Notes: a model not told the origin generated them from the sequence alone. Shown: positions 13,767-22,225, numbered from the stretch's first letter. The stretch: DNA of 29,287 nt from Erysipelotrichaceae bacterium (GCA_017419065.1 JAFOMB010000007.1:1-29287), one strand, 5' to 3'. Translations and numbers: made by a program.

Positions 13767-14651
13767 CAGAAAGTCTTGGTCATCGCCGGACCTACGGCTG
13801 TAGGAAAAACATCGTTTGGGATCGAATGTGCCAAACGCTTTTGCGGTGAGATCATTTCCGGAGATTCTGTTCAGGTGTACCGGGGAATGGACATCGGCTC
13901 CGCAAAGGCCACCCTTGAGGAACAGAAAGAAGTCAAACACCATCTCCTGGACATCCGCGATCCTGACGAGTCATACAGCGTCAGGGATTTCCAGGAAGAA
14001 GCCAGAAAGATGATAGACGCTCTTTCGAGCGAAGGGAAGCTGCCGATCATTGTCGGCGGTACCGGTCTTTATATCAAAGCCTGCCTATATGATTATGTTT
14101 TTCCGGACGAAGAAGGCGAAGATGACCTGTATGAAGAACTGACCAATCAGCAGATCTACGATCTCCTGAAGGAAAAAGACCCTGCAGCACTTGAAAAGAT
14201 CCACATCAACAACCGCAAGAGACTGGTCAGAGCTCTGAACATCGCTGAAAAGCATCCTTTCAACATCACGGACATCAAGTCCTCCCAGGAACACTGCTGT
14301 CTCTATGATGCCCTGATCATAGGACTGACCGAGGAGAGAACTGTCCTTTATGAAAGAATTGAAAAGCGAGTAGATAAAATGCTGGAGGAAGGTCTGCTGG
14401 AGGAGATCAGGACACTCTTAGATAAGGGGATCACCTTCGATCACCGTTCCATGAGCGGGATAGGGTATAAGGAATTCCGCGGCTACTTTGAAGGGAATGC
14501 TTCTTTAGAAGAATGCCGGGAAGCGGTATTGAGAAATACCCGGCACTTTGTCAAAAGACAGTACACCTGGTTCAACAATCAGCTCGATGTACACTGGTTC
14601 TCCGATACCAATGAGGCATTAGAGGCCGTCAAGGCCTGGCTCATGGGCTGA
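13764..14651 (+). CDS. miaA: tRNA dimethylallyltransferase MiaA
   Basis: It transfers a dimethylallyl group from DMAPP to N6 of A37 in tRNAs reading UNN codons, stabilising codon-anticodon pairing. At 295 aa it is near the usual length. Motifs: P-loop GPTAVGKTS (9-17), SGDSVQVYRGMDIGSAK with the catalytic Asp, HHLLDIRDP, the VGGTGLYIKA box, and the C-terminal NTRHFVKRQYTWF segment that clamps the tRNA. The start has no Shine-Dalgarno and lies seven bases after a perfect TATAAT, so translation is probably leaderless. Downstream I see no convincing terminator before the Bax-inhibitor-like gene, which has its own promoter. Confidence 0.96.
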   Translation: MQKVLVIAGPTAVGKTSFGIECAKRFCGEIISGDSVQVYRGMDIGSAKATLEEQKEVKHHLLDIRDPDESYSVRDFQEEARKMIDALSSEGKLPIIVGGTGLYIKACLYDYVFPDEEGEDDLYEELTNQQIYDLLKEKDPAALEKIHINNRKRLVRALNIAEKHPFNITDIKSSQEHCCLYDALIIGLTEERTVLYERIEKRVDKMLEEGLLEEIRTLLDKGITFDHRSMSGIGYKEFRGYFEGNASLEECREAVLRNTRHFVKRQYTWFNNQLDVHWFSDTNEALEAVKAWLMG

Positions 14652-14683
14652 GCTGTATATTCGTATCGGAAACGGAAGTATAC

Positions 14684-14703
14684 TATAATATACAGAAGGA
14701 GGT
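14684..14703 (+). promoter_or_regulatory. -10 box and RBS of the Bax-inhibitor-like gene
   Basis: TATAAT (14684-14689) and AAGGAGGT (14696-14703) precede ATG 14712. The arms GTATATT (14655-14661) and AATATAC (14687-14693) are complementary, and the second overlaps the -10. Confidence 0.6.
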
Positions 14704-14711
14704 AATCAATT

Positions 14712-15416
14712 ATGCCAAATTATGATAACGAATTCAGTAATAGATATGATTCACTCACATTCCGTGATTTTCTCAACAGAACATATGTTGTCGTCGCTTT
14801 AGGTCTTCTGATCTCCGCCGGTTTTGCGTTTATCGGAAGTTTCCTCTTCCCGAGGATCCCTGCAGGTTTCACTCTGATGGCTGTAGTGGCTTCTGCCGTT
14901 CTTGAGATCGGTATTGCGATCTTCTTCTCCACCAGACTCACCAGAATGGAAAACAAGACTGCCTGGATCTGCTACTTCCTCTACAGTGCATTTACGGGCG
15001 TTTCCCTGTCCTTTATCCTTATGGCCTATACGGCCGCATCGGTCATGGTCGCCTTCGTATCCACTTCTGTCCTCTTTGCCTGCATGGCCATCATCGGCTA
15101 TACGACAAAGATCGACACAAGCCGTTTCGGAGGAATGCTCCTCGGTGCTCTGATCGCCATGATCATAACGACACTTCTCAACGTATTCATCTTCCGCTCC
15201 GGCATGATCTCGACCGTGATGTGTTACGCAGGTATCCTCATCTTCCTGGGTCTTATTGCCTATGATACACAGAAACTGCGTCATCTCTATAACGCCGGTC
15301 TCTCCAACAGTATGATCTCTGAGAACCTGATGATCTACGGAGCTTTTGAACTCTATCTGGACTTCATCAATCTGTTCCTCAGACTGGTACAGATTTTCGG
15401 AAAAAGAAGGGATTGA
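14712..15416 (+). CDS. Bax inhibitor-1/YccA family membrane protein
   Basis: A 234-aa integral membrane protein with about seven hydrophobic segments after a short polar N-terminus. This is the family pattern: a first segment around VVALGLLISAGFAFIG, repeated small-residue-rich helices, and the conserved GLIAYDTQKLRHLY stretch containing the Asp of the family's C-terminal motif. Members include E. coli YccA (an FtsH modulator) and B. subtilis YetJ (a pH-sensitive calcium leak channel). Which role applies here is unknown. A strong AAGGAGGT RBS supports ATG 14712. The stop codon lies in the loop of the following terminator. Confidence 0.92.
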   Translation: MPNYDNEFSNRYDSLTFRDFLNRTYVVVALGLLISAGFAFIGSFLFPRIPAGFTLMAVVASAVLEIGIAIFFSTRLTRMENKTAWICYFLYSAFTGVSLSFILMAYTAASVMVAFVSTSVLFACMAIIGYTTKIDTSRFGGMLLGALIAMIITTLLNVFIFRSGMISTVMCYAGILIFLGLIAYDTQKLRHLYNAGLSNSMISENLMIYGAFELYLDFINLFLRLVQIFGKRRD

Positions 15417-15430
15417 ACCTTCTTTTCTTT
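15402..15430 (+). terminator. Intrinsic terminator of the Bax-inhibitor-like gene
   Basis: AAAAGAAGG (15402-15410) pairs with CCTTCTTTT (15418-15426), loop GATTGAA containing the stop codon, then CTTTT. Confidence 0.78.
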
Positions 15431-15468
15431 TGGGATAAAGTAAAAACATATTGATTGGGAGGAACTCT

Positions 15469-16050
15469 ATGAAAGCACTTGAAGTAAAAATCAAAAAAGA
15501 AGGCAAAGTATTTCCGGGAGAGATCTTAAAAATCGATAATTTCCTGAATCATCAGATCGACACGAGATTCCTTGATGAGATCGGACAGGAATTCAGAAGA
15601 CTGTTTGATAAGGAAGTGACGAAGATCCTGACGATTGAAGCAAGCGGTATCGCCATCGCCACAGCGACTGCCCGTTACTACGACTTCTGTCCGGTCCTGT
15701 TTGCGAAGAAGATCGCGGCAGCGAACATGAGCGACGCTGTTTATTCTGCTGAGCTGTTCTCCTATACGAGAAAACAGACCTTCTATGCGAGCGTTGCGAA
15801 AGAGTACCTCAATGAAAATGATAAAGTTCTCATCATAGATGACTTCCTCGCGAACGGCGAAGCGCTGAACGCCCTGGTAAGTCTCTGCAAGCAGGCCGGT
15901 GCCGAGATCGTCGGCTGCGGTATCGTTGTGGAAAAGGGATATCAGCCGGGAGGCAGAAAGATCCGCGAAATGGGCATTGATGTCCAGTCTCTGGCGATCG
16001 TTTCCTCTATGACAGACGATTCTATAGAATTCGCAGATCAGCCGCTGTAG
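15469..16050 (+). CDS. xpt: Xanthine phosphoribosyltransferase
   Basis: A purine salvage enzyme that converts xanthine and PRPP to XMP in the cytoplasm; 193 aa, as in B. subtilis Xpt. The PRPP-binding signature VLIIDDFLANGEAL is nearly identical to the family pattern, and EASGIAIATATA and VVEKGYQPGG are also typical. I start at ATG 15469, which has GGGAGG at the right distance, rather than the TTG at 15451. In Bacillus, xpt is preceded by a purine riboswitch; here only about 50 bases separate it from the upstream terminator, so no aptamer fits. No pbuX-type permease follows. It converges on the glycosidase gene across a bidirectional terminator. Confidence 0.95.
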   Translation: MKALEVKIKKEGKVFPGEILKIDNFLNHQIDTRFLDEIGQEFRRLFDKEVTKILTIEASGIAIATATARYYDFCPVLFAKKIAAANMSDAVYSAELFSYTRKQTFYASVAKEYLNENDKVLIIDDFLANGEALNALVSLCKQAGAEIVGCGIVVEKGYQPGGRKIREMGIDVQSLAIVSSMTDDSIEFADQPL

Positions 16051-16077
16051 AGATCTGTTCCATCCAAAAAACACAAG

Positions 16078-16126
16078 TAAAAAAAGACCCTGTCTCATCC
16101 ATTGAGAATGAAGCGGGGTCTTTTAG
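16078..16126. terminator. Bidirectional terminator between xpt and the glycosidase gene
   Basis: AAAAGACCC (16082-16090) pairs with GGGTCTTTT (16116-16124). The stem continues inward (TCAT/ATGA) with a mismatch and wobbles. T runs occur on both strands. Confidence 0.88.
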
Positions 16127-16135
16127 TTAAGCGTG

Positions 16136-18460
16136 TTACTTGACGATGATGTCTTTTTCTACTGTTCCGATTCCTTCGACAGTTACTTTCAGCTTTGCGG
16201 TGCCGCTGCCGCCGGTAGTAGCTATATAAGCTCCGGTCATGCCGCCTTCAAGGCAGGATACAGAAGGTCCTTTCAGTTCGATCGGTCCCTCGACTTCAAA
16301 GAAACACGGATACTGCGCATACGGCGCGATCGTATCGTTTCCGTCAAGAACTCTGACACGGACTGCTGCCATATCGTAAGTTTCTTTCTCTTCTAATTCA
16401 CAGCTGCTGAGTTTGACTTCCAGATGGAGATCGCAGTTCGGGGAAAGTGTTCTGGAGGCGACGACCTGGCCGTCTTTTACAGCGTCGAATCTCCAGACTG
16501 TTGCGTCACCGCCCCAGTTTCCGATATAGCGGTTGTAGAGATCCTTGAGGTCATCGTAGTTCATGTGATACTTCTTCATGACATATTCGACCTTGACCTT
16601 GTCCTTGATCGGCATGTCATCAAGACCGTGGACCTTTGCGGAGAGAAGGAGATCGTGAAGGAGCTCGTTCTGTTCGCCTTCAAAACCTTCATTGGTCTTC
16701 AGCAGTTCGCCGACTGTATCGTCGACGAGGATCGGCCCGTGCTTAAGAGCCGTAAATGCCGATTTGCTCAGGTCCGTGACGAACTGTCCGTTCTTGTACA
16801 GAGATACCTTGTCTGCGTTGGTAAATACGTAGACTTCCCGGACATTACCTCCCGGATAGTCTCCGATATCCATGGAAGAACCGACTTCCAGGACCGGTCT
16901 GTCATCACCCTGCATAGCATAGGTCATAGCTGCGAGTTTCGGGTTGCGGAAGCTGTCGAGGACGCCGTGGTAGCAGATCCTGTCGCCGGAACCGAAGTCC
17001 TTATGTGTTGCATAGTCGAACATGCACCACTGGTAGCATCCGACATGCTGTCCGTCTGCCATTGCGTCATTCAGGACACGTGCATGGCGCAGTGCGTGAG
17101 ACTGGCGTTTCTCCCAGGTATCATAGCTCTTGGTCGGGAACATATGTCCATTGGCTTCAGAAATGATGAGAGGCTTATCCATATGCTTTGTGACATCTTT
17201 TTTCGGCAGGACACCCGGATTCTCTCCGGTATGGGAGAAGTCGTTATAGGAATAGACATCTTCCAGAAGGGAACTCTCGCGGATGTAGCGGACACCGGAT
17301 GTCGGACGTGAATCGTCCAGTTCATGGGCGATGGCGTTGGTCCTGGTATAGAACTCGTCATCATCCTGGCTTTCGTTGATACGGACGCCCCATAAGACAA
17401 TAGAAGGGTGGTTGCGGTACTGAATGACCATTTCTCTTACGGTATCGCAGGCGACCTGCTTCCATTCTTCGTTTCCGATATGCTGCCAGCCCGGGATCTC
17501 CGTGAAGACCAGGAGACCGAGACGGTCACATTCATCCAGGAATGCCTGGGACTGCGGATAATGGGAAGTTCTCACACCATTGCAGGAGAGTTCCTCTTTT
17601 AAGATCCTGGCATCCTCTCTCTGCAGAGATTCCGTTGCGGCATAGCCGATGTATGGATAGCACTGGTGTCTGTCGAGACCGTGGATAAAGGTCTTTTCGC
17701 CATTGAGATAGAAACCGTCCGGTTTGAATTCGATCTTTCGGAAGCCGAATGTCACTTCCTTGACAGCGCCGTTGTTCAGGCTGACGCGGAGCGTATAGAG
17801 ATAAGGGTCTTTGTCAGACCATATTCTGGCATCCTGCAGATCGATCCGGAATGTCTCGTCAGTACCGGTGATCTCATAGACGAGAGTATCTTCTGCCGAG
17901 AAGATCTGAACTGTTTTCTCAATATCCTTCTTAGGATCGACCGATACGGTCACTTCGATCTTCCGGACATCTGTATTCTTTACGAAGATGTCGTCGATAT
18001 ACGTCTCTTCTTCAACATCGAGCCAGACCGGGCGGTAGATACCTCCATAGGTAAGGTAATCGATGACATAGCCGAACGGCGGAACAGCCGGATTCTCAGT
18101 AGAATCCAGACGGACGACGATCAGATTGTCTTTTCCGTATTCGACCAGATCGCTGATCTCTGCCCGGAAGGCCGTATAGCCGCAATAGTGCTCGGCTGCC
18201 TTTTTTCCGTTTACATAGACACAGGCGATATGGGCAGCACCTTCAAAGTGCAGGAAGAGACGCTTGCCCTGATATTTTTCGGGAACAAACAGTGTTTTCC
18301 GGTAACCTGAGATCATCTGATAATCTTTATCGTTGGCGTAATGCAGCGGCAGTGTCTTGACGGTATGCGGGATCCTGATGGTCTCCGCAGCGCCTTTTCC
18401 CTCGAGGAATTCTTCATTGAACTCCGGAGTGAACTGCCAATCGTTATTAATAGGGATCAT
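16136..18460 (-). CDS. Glycoside hydrolase family 2 protein (beta-galactosidase/beta-glucuronidase-like)
   Basis: A 774-aa retaining glycosidase. Domain order: N-terminal sugar-binding jelly-roll (about 1-150, with GGIYRPVWLDV), immunoglobulin-like GH2 domain (about 150-245), TIM-barrel catalytic domain (about 245-530), then C-terminal beta domains. Catalytic acid/base is E363 (WGVRINES) after the conserved NHPSIVLWG. The nucleophile candidate is E435 (IISEANGHMFP). There is no signal peptide, so it is cytoplasmic and would act on imported oligosaccharides. Substrate (galactoside or glucuronide) cannot be fixed; the SEANGHMFP form is common among Firmicutes enzymes of uncertain specificity. 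No transporter or regulator adjoins it. Its RBS is GGAGGA on the - strand. Confidence 0.92.
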   Translation of the reverse strand: MIPINNDWQFTPEFNEEFLEGKGAAETIRIPHTVKTLPLHYANDKDYQMISGYRKTLFVPEKYQGKRLFLHFEGAAHIACVYVNGKKAAEHYCGYTAFRAEISDLVEYGKDNLIVVRLDSTENPAVPPFGYVIDYLTYGGIYRPVWLDVEEETYIDDIFVKNTDVRKIEVTVSVDPKKDIEKTVQIFSAEDTLVYEITGTDETFRIDLQDARIWSDKDPYLYTLRVSLNNGAVKEVTFGFRKIEFKPDGFYLNGEKTFIHGLDRHQCYPYIGYAATESLQREDARILKEELSCNGVRTSHYPQSQAFLDECDRLGLLVFTEIPGWQHIGNEEWKQVACDTVREMVIQYRNHPSIVLWGVRINESQDDDEFYTRTNAIAHELDDSRPTSGVRYIRESSLLEDVYSYNDFSHTGENPGVLPKKDVTKHMDKPLIISEANGHMFPTKSYDTWEKRQSHALRHARVLNDAMADGQHVGCYQWCMFDYATHKDFGSGDRICYHGVLDSFRNPKLAAMTYAMQGDDRPVLEVGSSMDIGDYPGGNVREVYVFTNADKVSLYKNGQFVTDLSKSAFTALKHGPILVDDTVGELLKTNEGFEGEQNELLHDLLLSAKVHGLDDMPIKDKVKVEYVMKKYHMNYDDLKDLYNRYIGNWGGDATVWRFDAVKDGQVVASRTLSPNCDLHLEVKLSSCELEEKETYDMAAVRVRVLDGNDTIAPYAQYPCFFEVEGPIELKGPSVSCLEGGMTGAYIATTGGSGTAKLKVTVEGIGTVEKDIIVK

Positions 18461-18465
18461 GTGTT

Positions 18466-18498
18466 TTCCTCCGATATCTTTATATCATATCTATTGTA
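18466..18498 (-). promoter_or_regulatory. Promoter candidate and RBS of the glycosidase gene
   Basis: On the - strand TACAAT (18498-18493) would give a leader of about 26 bases containing GGAGGA before ATG 18460. The -35 is weak. Confidence 0.45.
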
Positions 18499-18579
18499 GG
18501 GGAAAAGAGAAAGAAGAGAAAGATGAAAAAGAGATATCGGAGCTTTTCTCTCGTGATGGGAAAGTCTCCGTTCTTGGAG

Positions 18580-18594
18580 TATAATGAGTGCATG
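18580..18594 (+). promoter_or_regulatory. Leaderless-type promoter of the murT-like operon
   Basis: TATAAT (18580-18585), GAGTGC, ATG 18592. No RBS before this ATG and no recognisable -35. Confidence 0.65.
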
Positions 18595-19923
18595 AAAAAG
18601 TTTCTGGCTATATTACTGTGCAAGATCCTCAGGATCATCGGAAAACTCGTCGGGAAGGGTTCCTCCCTCCCGGGCAAATACGCTCTGAAAGTCGATCCGG
18701 ACATTCTGTCCAAGGTGAAGCTTCCGGAGTATGTCATCGCTGTCACCGGCTCCAACGGTAAGACTTCGACCGTAGAAATGATCGAAAAGATGCTGAGCGA
18801 TGCCGGCTATTCTGTCGCCTACAACAAGGAAGGCTCCAACCAGATCGAAGGTGTTACGACATTCCTGTTAGAAAACTGTGATCTTTCAGGCAAGTTCCTC
18901 AAGGACATCGTCCTGATCGAATCGGACGAACGCTATGCCCGTCATACGTTCCGGCACTTCCATCCGAGCCATTACATCTTTACCAACCTCTATCGCGATC
19001 AGCTGACGAGGAACGGTCACCCGGAATGGATATTCGACATCCTGAAAGACAGCATCTATGATGATTCCATCCTGATCCTCAACGCAGACGATCCTCTTGT
19101 CTCCTCCTTTGGGAAAGACCATCCGAACAAGGTCTATACCTTCGGCATCGATGAACTGCCGGAAGATACGAAGGAGAATGTCTCCCGCTATAACGACGGA
19201 CTCTACTGTCCTGTCTGCGGAGAGAAGATGGTCTATGACTATATCCACTTCAATCATGTAGGTTCCTACCGCTGCACACACTGCGGTTTCCAAAGAGGAG
19301 AACCGGATTACCGGATCACCTCAGTCGATCTTTCGGAAGGGAAGCTGGTCCTAGACGGAAAGTATACCGTCGACCTGGCACTGAAGTCCCTGTACAATGC
19401 CTACAACATCCTCTCCTGCTACGCGATCGGCAGACTGATGGGGATCGAAGGAGAGAAGATCGTTCATTCCCTGAATCACTACATCCTGAAAAACGGAAGA
19501 GTCGTGGAATTCCGCATCGGTGATAAGAAGGGGACCTTCCTGACTTCCAAACACGAGAATTCCATCTCCTACGGCCAGTCACTGAGAGTAGCGGCCAATG
19601 ACCCGGGAGATGTCACTGTCTATATCATGGTCGACGCGATCTCCCGCAAGTACTTCACCAGCGAGACATCCTGGCTGTGGGATATCGATTTTGAACTGCT
19701 TCAGAGCAGAAATATCCAGAAGATCGTCATCGGCGGACGCTATGTCTATGACGTTGCGGAACGTCTGAGCTATGCCGGGATCGATTTCTCAAAAGTCTCC
19801 CTTCACGAAGATATCCAGGAGGCTATCGATGACCTGAAGGAGAATGCGGCAGGCCACATCTATGCGATCACCTGCTTCTCCGACCAGGATAAGCTGCTTA
19901 ACAGAGTGGAGGTGCTCTCATGA
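18592..19923 (+). CDS. murT: MurT-like lipid II isoglutaminyl synthase subunit (divergent)
   Basis: A Mur-ligase-fold ATPase of 443 aa. Family knowledge: MurT activates the D-Glu carboxylate of lipid II, and GatD supplies ammonia for amidation to D-isoglutamine. Seen: a MurT-type N-terminus (LPGKYALKVDPDIL), P-loop TGSNGKTST (52-60), TNLYRDQ, LNADDP, a four-Cys zinc ribbon (C206, C209, C228, C231) characteristic of MurT, and SWLWDIDFE (360-368) in the C-terminal DUF1727 region. Odd: where MurT normally has a KNPAG-type motif, this protein reads TSKHENSISYGQS (318-330). ATG 18592 is chosen over the frame start at 18523 because the extra residues are non-conserved and a TATAAT lies within them. 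It overlaps the next gene by ATGA. Confidence 0.85.
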   Translation: MKKFLAILLCKILRIIGKLVGKGSSLPGKYALKVDPDILSKVKLPEYVIAVTGSNGKTSTVEMIEKMLSDAGYSVAYNKEGSNQIEGVTTFLLENCDLSGKFLKDIVLIESDERYARHTFRHFHPSHYIFTNLYRDQLTRNGHPEWIFDILKDSIYDDSILILNADDPLVSSFGKDHPNKVYTFGIDELPEDTKENVSRYNDGLYCPVCGEKMVYDYIHFNHVGSYRCTHCGFQRGEPDYRITSVDLSEGKLVLDGKYTVDLALKSLYNAYNILSCYAIGRLMGIEGEKIVHSLNHYILKNGRVVEFRIGDKKGTFLTSKHENSISYGQSLRVAANDPGDVTVYIMVDAISRKYFTSETSWLWDIDFELLQSRNIQKIVIGGRYVYDVAERLSYAGIDFSKVSLHEDIQEAIDDLKENAAGHIYAITCFSDQDKLLNRVEVLS

Positions 19924-20621
19924 AGATCCTGCACTGGTATCACGATCTGATGAATCTCTATGGCGACTACGGCAACATGGAGGTCCTGAAGAAACACCTG
20001 GAAGACCAGGGAGAAGAAGTCCTGATCGACAGAAAGAGTCTGAAGGAAGATGTCTGTCCGGAAGACTACGATATGATCTACATCGGTTCCGGCACAGAGA
20101 AGAAACAGGAGATGGCGAGGGCCGACATCCTGAGATACCGGAAAGACCTCAAGCTCTTCATTGAAGAAGGCGGCCTTCTTCTGGCGACCGGCAACGCGAT
20201 GGAACTCTTCGGAAAGACGATAGACGGAAAGGAAGCTTTGAACATCCTTCCATTTGAGACGGTCCTCACCAAAGACCGCTACACCGGAGATGTCATCCTG
20301 CACAATGATGAGATGGGTGATATCGTCGGCTTCATCAACAAGTGTTCCCTCATCCAGGGCGGAAAGGAGAACGCTCTGTTCACCTATTCCTTCCGGGATG
20401 CGAATCTGAAGGACAACGATTGGGAAGGCTTCGTCTATAAGAACCTCTACGGTACCCACGTGATCGGGCCTCTGCTGGTCAAGAACCCTGCGTTTATGAA
20501 GCGCGTTATGACGATACTGCTGGAAAAGAAGGGGAAGACCCTGAAACCGGTGTCGTATCCATATGAAGAAAAAAGCTATCAGGTCACGCTGAATGCCCTG
20601 TCCGGAAGGAAGTCCTCCTGA
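19920..20621 (+). CDS. GatD-like class I glutamine amidotransferase homologue lacking catalytic Cys and His
   Basis: A 233-aa protein collinear with GatD, the glutaminase partner of MurT. Conserved scaffold: NLYGDYGNM (12-20), IYIGSG (53-58), TGDV and IVGF (122-137), EGFVYKNL (169-176) and GPLLVKNP (183-190). But the nucleophile elbow, normally ICGGYQxLG, reads ATGNAMELFG, with G91 at the Cys position. The catalytic GTYLHGP reads GTHVIGP, with I182 at the His position. The only cysteines are C46 and C142, away from the elbow. Glutamine hydrolysis by the usual mechanism therefore looks impossible. It is translationally coupled to murT (ATGA overlap) and to the PAP2 gene (TGATG overlap), and the reading frame is intact, arguing for a retained non-glutaminase role such as structural partner or ammonia/substrate gating. 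Confidence 0.82.
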   Translation: MKILHWYHDLMNLYGDYGNMEVLKKHLEDQGEEVLIDRKSLKEDVCPEDYDMIYIGSGTEKKQEMARADILRYRKDLKLFIEEGGLLLATGNAMELFGKTIDGKEALNILPFETVLTKDRYTGDVILHNDEMGDIVGFINKCSLIQGGKENALFTYSFRDANLKDNDWEGFVYKNLYGTHVIGPLLVKNPAFMKRVMTILLEKKGKTLKPVSYPYEEKSYQVTLNALSGRKSS

Positions 20622-21559
20622 TGGGCAACACCTTCTACTTTGACTGGGAGATCTCTTTGATCTCCTTTCTTCAAGACCTCTTAGGAAAGAACGGTGTCCG
20701 TCTTTTCTCCTTTTTCTCATTCTTCGGAGAAGAGATCTTTCTGGTCTTTCTGATCGGCCTGTTCTACTGGGGCATAGACCGTCATAAGGGACGTGTCCTG
20801 GCGATGTCTGTACTATTCGCGGGCGTCTTTAATTCCATGATCAAGAACATCTTCCTGCGCAACCGTCCTTACCTCGTCTCGGATGAGATAGACCTTCTCA
20901 AACCGGTAGATCCCAACGCCGATCCGATGGATATCGCTGCGCAGGGATACTCCTTCCCGAGCGGCCATTCCGCCAATGTCACAGCGGCCTTTACCGCTCT
21001 CTTCCTCCTCTTCCGGAAAAGAGGACTTCTCGTGATCGGAGTCATCCTGTCGCTGCTTACCGGCATCTCCCGTTTCGTCCTGGGAGCGCATTTTCCAAGT
21101 GATGTCCTGGCCGGATGGGCGTGCGGCATCCTGACTGTCCTGCTGACCCACTATCTGCAGAAGCGTTTTGAAAGAAAGAGACTGTATCTGATACTGATAC
21201 TGATATGCCTGCCGGGTCTCTTCTACTGCCGGAGCTCTGACTACTTCTCGGAATACGGGATCCTTCTGGGCTTTTTCGCAGGAGATCTCTACGCAGAACG
21301 TTTCAATGGCTTCTCCTATACAGATAACCATTTCTATCAGATCATCCGCACCCTGGGAGGCGCTCTGATAATCGTAGGAGTCAACGCATTATTAAAAGTT
21401 CCTTTCGACAGGGAGTTCTTGGAATCTGCAGCACTGCTGCCGTTCCTGTTCAGGACCTTCCGCTATTTTCTGGGAACTTTCCTGGCAATCGGGATCTATC
21501 CTTATCTCTTTTCCGTTTTCGGAAAGAAAACTACTGATCAGCGATCGAGGAGAGGATAA
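20621..21559 (+). CDS. PAP2-family membrane phosphatase
   Basis: A 312-aa integral membrane protein with the full lipid-phosphatase signature: KNIFLRNRP (KxxxxxxRP), YSFPSGHSAN (PSGH) and SRFVLGAHFPSDVLAG (SRxxxxxHxxxD). About seven hydrophobic helices; the C-terminal third is a further membrane region beyond the core domain. PAP2 proteins of this type can dephosphorylate undecaprenyl pyrophosphate or phosphatidylglycerol phosphate. Being third in an operon with MurT/GatD-like genes favours an envelope lipid-carrier role, but that is inference. The start overlaps the upstream stop (TGATG). Its last 29 bases overlap the tail of the oppositely oriented HAD gene. Confidence 0.9.
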   Translation: MGNTFYFDWEISLISFLQDLLGKNGVRLFSFFSFFGEEIFLVFLIGLFYWGIDRHKGRVLAMSVLFAGVFNSMIKNIFLRNRPYLVSDEIDLLKPVDPNADPMDIAAQGYSFPSGHSANVTAAFTALFLLFRKRGLLVIGVILSLLTGISRFVLGAHFPSDVLAGWACGILTVLLTHYLQKRFERKRLYLILILICLPGLFYCRSSDYFSEYGILLGFFAGDLYAERFNGFSYTDNHFYQIIRTLGGALIIVGVNALLKVPFDREFLESAALLPFLFRTFRYFLGTFLAIGIYPYLFSVFGKKTTDQRSRRG

Positions 21560-22196
21560 ACGCGAGATCGGCGATGTGATGGATGACCGGGATATCTTCC
21601 CTCATCTTCCTCTCGGCGAACGGCCACATCCAGACAGGGTTCATCCCTGCCTTTTTTGCGCCTCGGATGTCTGTCCGGAAGCCGTCTCCCACAAAGACAC
21701 ATTCCTCCGGCTTTACGCCGAGCTTCTCGGCAGCCATCAGGAAGATCCTCGTGTCTGGCTTGGAGATGCCGACAGCACCGGAGATGAAGACTTCATCGAA
21801 GTAGTGAAGGATGCCGGAGTGCTCCAGCTTGTCTCTTTGGCCGCGGGCGTCGCCGTTGGTGATGACAGCCAGCTTATAGTACGGACGGAGCAGCTCCAGA
21901 AGATCGGCAGCGCCGTCGAAACATTCTGCATAGCGTCCGAGATTCGTCTCCCAGAATTCGTTGAGATCCCCCGGATAGAGTTCGATATCGTAGAGCTTTC
22001 TGATCATGTCATTGACGTAGGTCTTGCTGACGAAACCCTGCTGATCCAGGATCATGCAGGACTGGATGATGCATTCCTGATCGAAAGAGTCGAGTTCCGA
22101 ATGATGGGTCTCCACGATCTCGCGGTATAAGTCATAGGCATAGGATTCCCTGTTTCCCAGTGTGTTGTCGTAATCAAATAAAACAGCTTTGATCAT
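21531..22196 (-). CDS. HAD-family hydrolase (YjjG-like)
   Basis: A 221-aa phosphatase-like protein of the haloacid dehalogenase superfamily with an alpha-helical cap (about residues 15-90). Motif I FDYDNTL supplies the nucleophile Asp and acid/base Asp. Motif II is the Thr in VITNGD. Motif III is the Lys in ISKPD. Motif IV is GDGFRTDIRGAKKAGM. The pattern is close to YjjG/PynA nucleotidases and general noncanonical-nucleotide phosphatases; substrate unassigned. On the - strand AGGAGGC lies before ATG 22196, with TATAAT (22231-22226) as -10. The 3' end overlaps the PAP2 gene by 29 bases. Confidence 0.9.
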   Translation of the reverse strand: MIKAVLFDYDNTLGNRESYAYDLYREIVETHHSELDSFDQECIIQSCMILDQQGFVSKTYVNDMIRKLYDIELYPGDLNEFWETNLGRYAECFDGAADLLELLRPYYKLAVITNGDARGQRDKLEHSGILHYFDEVFISGAVGISKPDTRIFLMAAEKLGVKPEECVFVGDGFRTDIRGAKKAGMNPVWMWPFAERKMREDIPVIHHIADLAFILSSIADQ

Positions 22197-22225
22197 AATA
22201 GCCTCCTGTTTATCTGTTACGTTTT

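Noticed and set aside
14655..14693. GTATATT/AATATAC inverted repeat around the Bax-inhibitor gene promoter as an operator.
   Set aside because: The arms are only seven AT-rich bases with a 25-base gap, and one arm is part of the -10 itself; this is too easily explained by chance.
15431..15468. Purine riboswitch upstream of xpt, as in Bacillus.
   Set aside because: Only about 40-50 bases lie between the upstream terminator and the ATG, with no aptamer-like helices.
18523..18591. Upstream in-frame extension of the MurT-like gene (a start 23 codons earlier).
   Set aside because: The added residues are not MurT-like, and a TATAAT box sits inside them six bases before the ATG at 18592.
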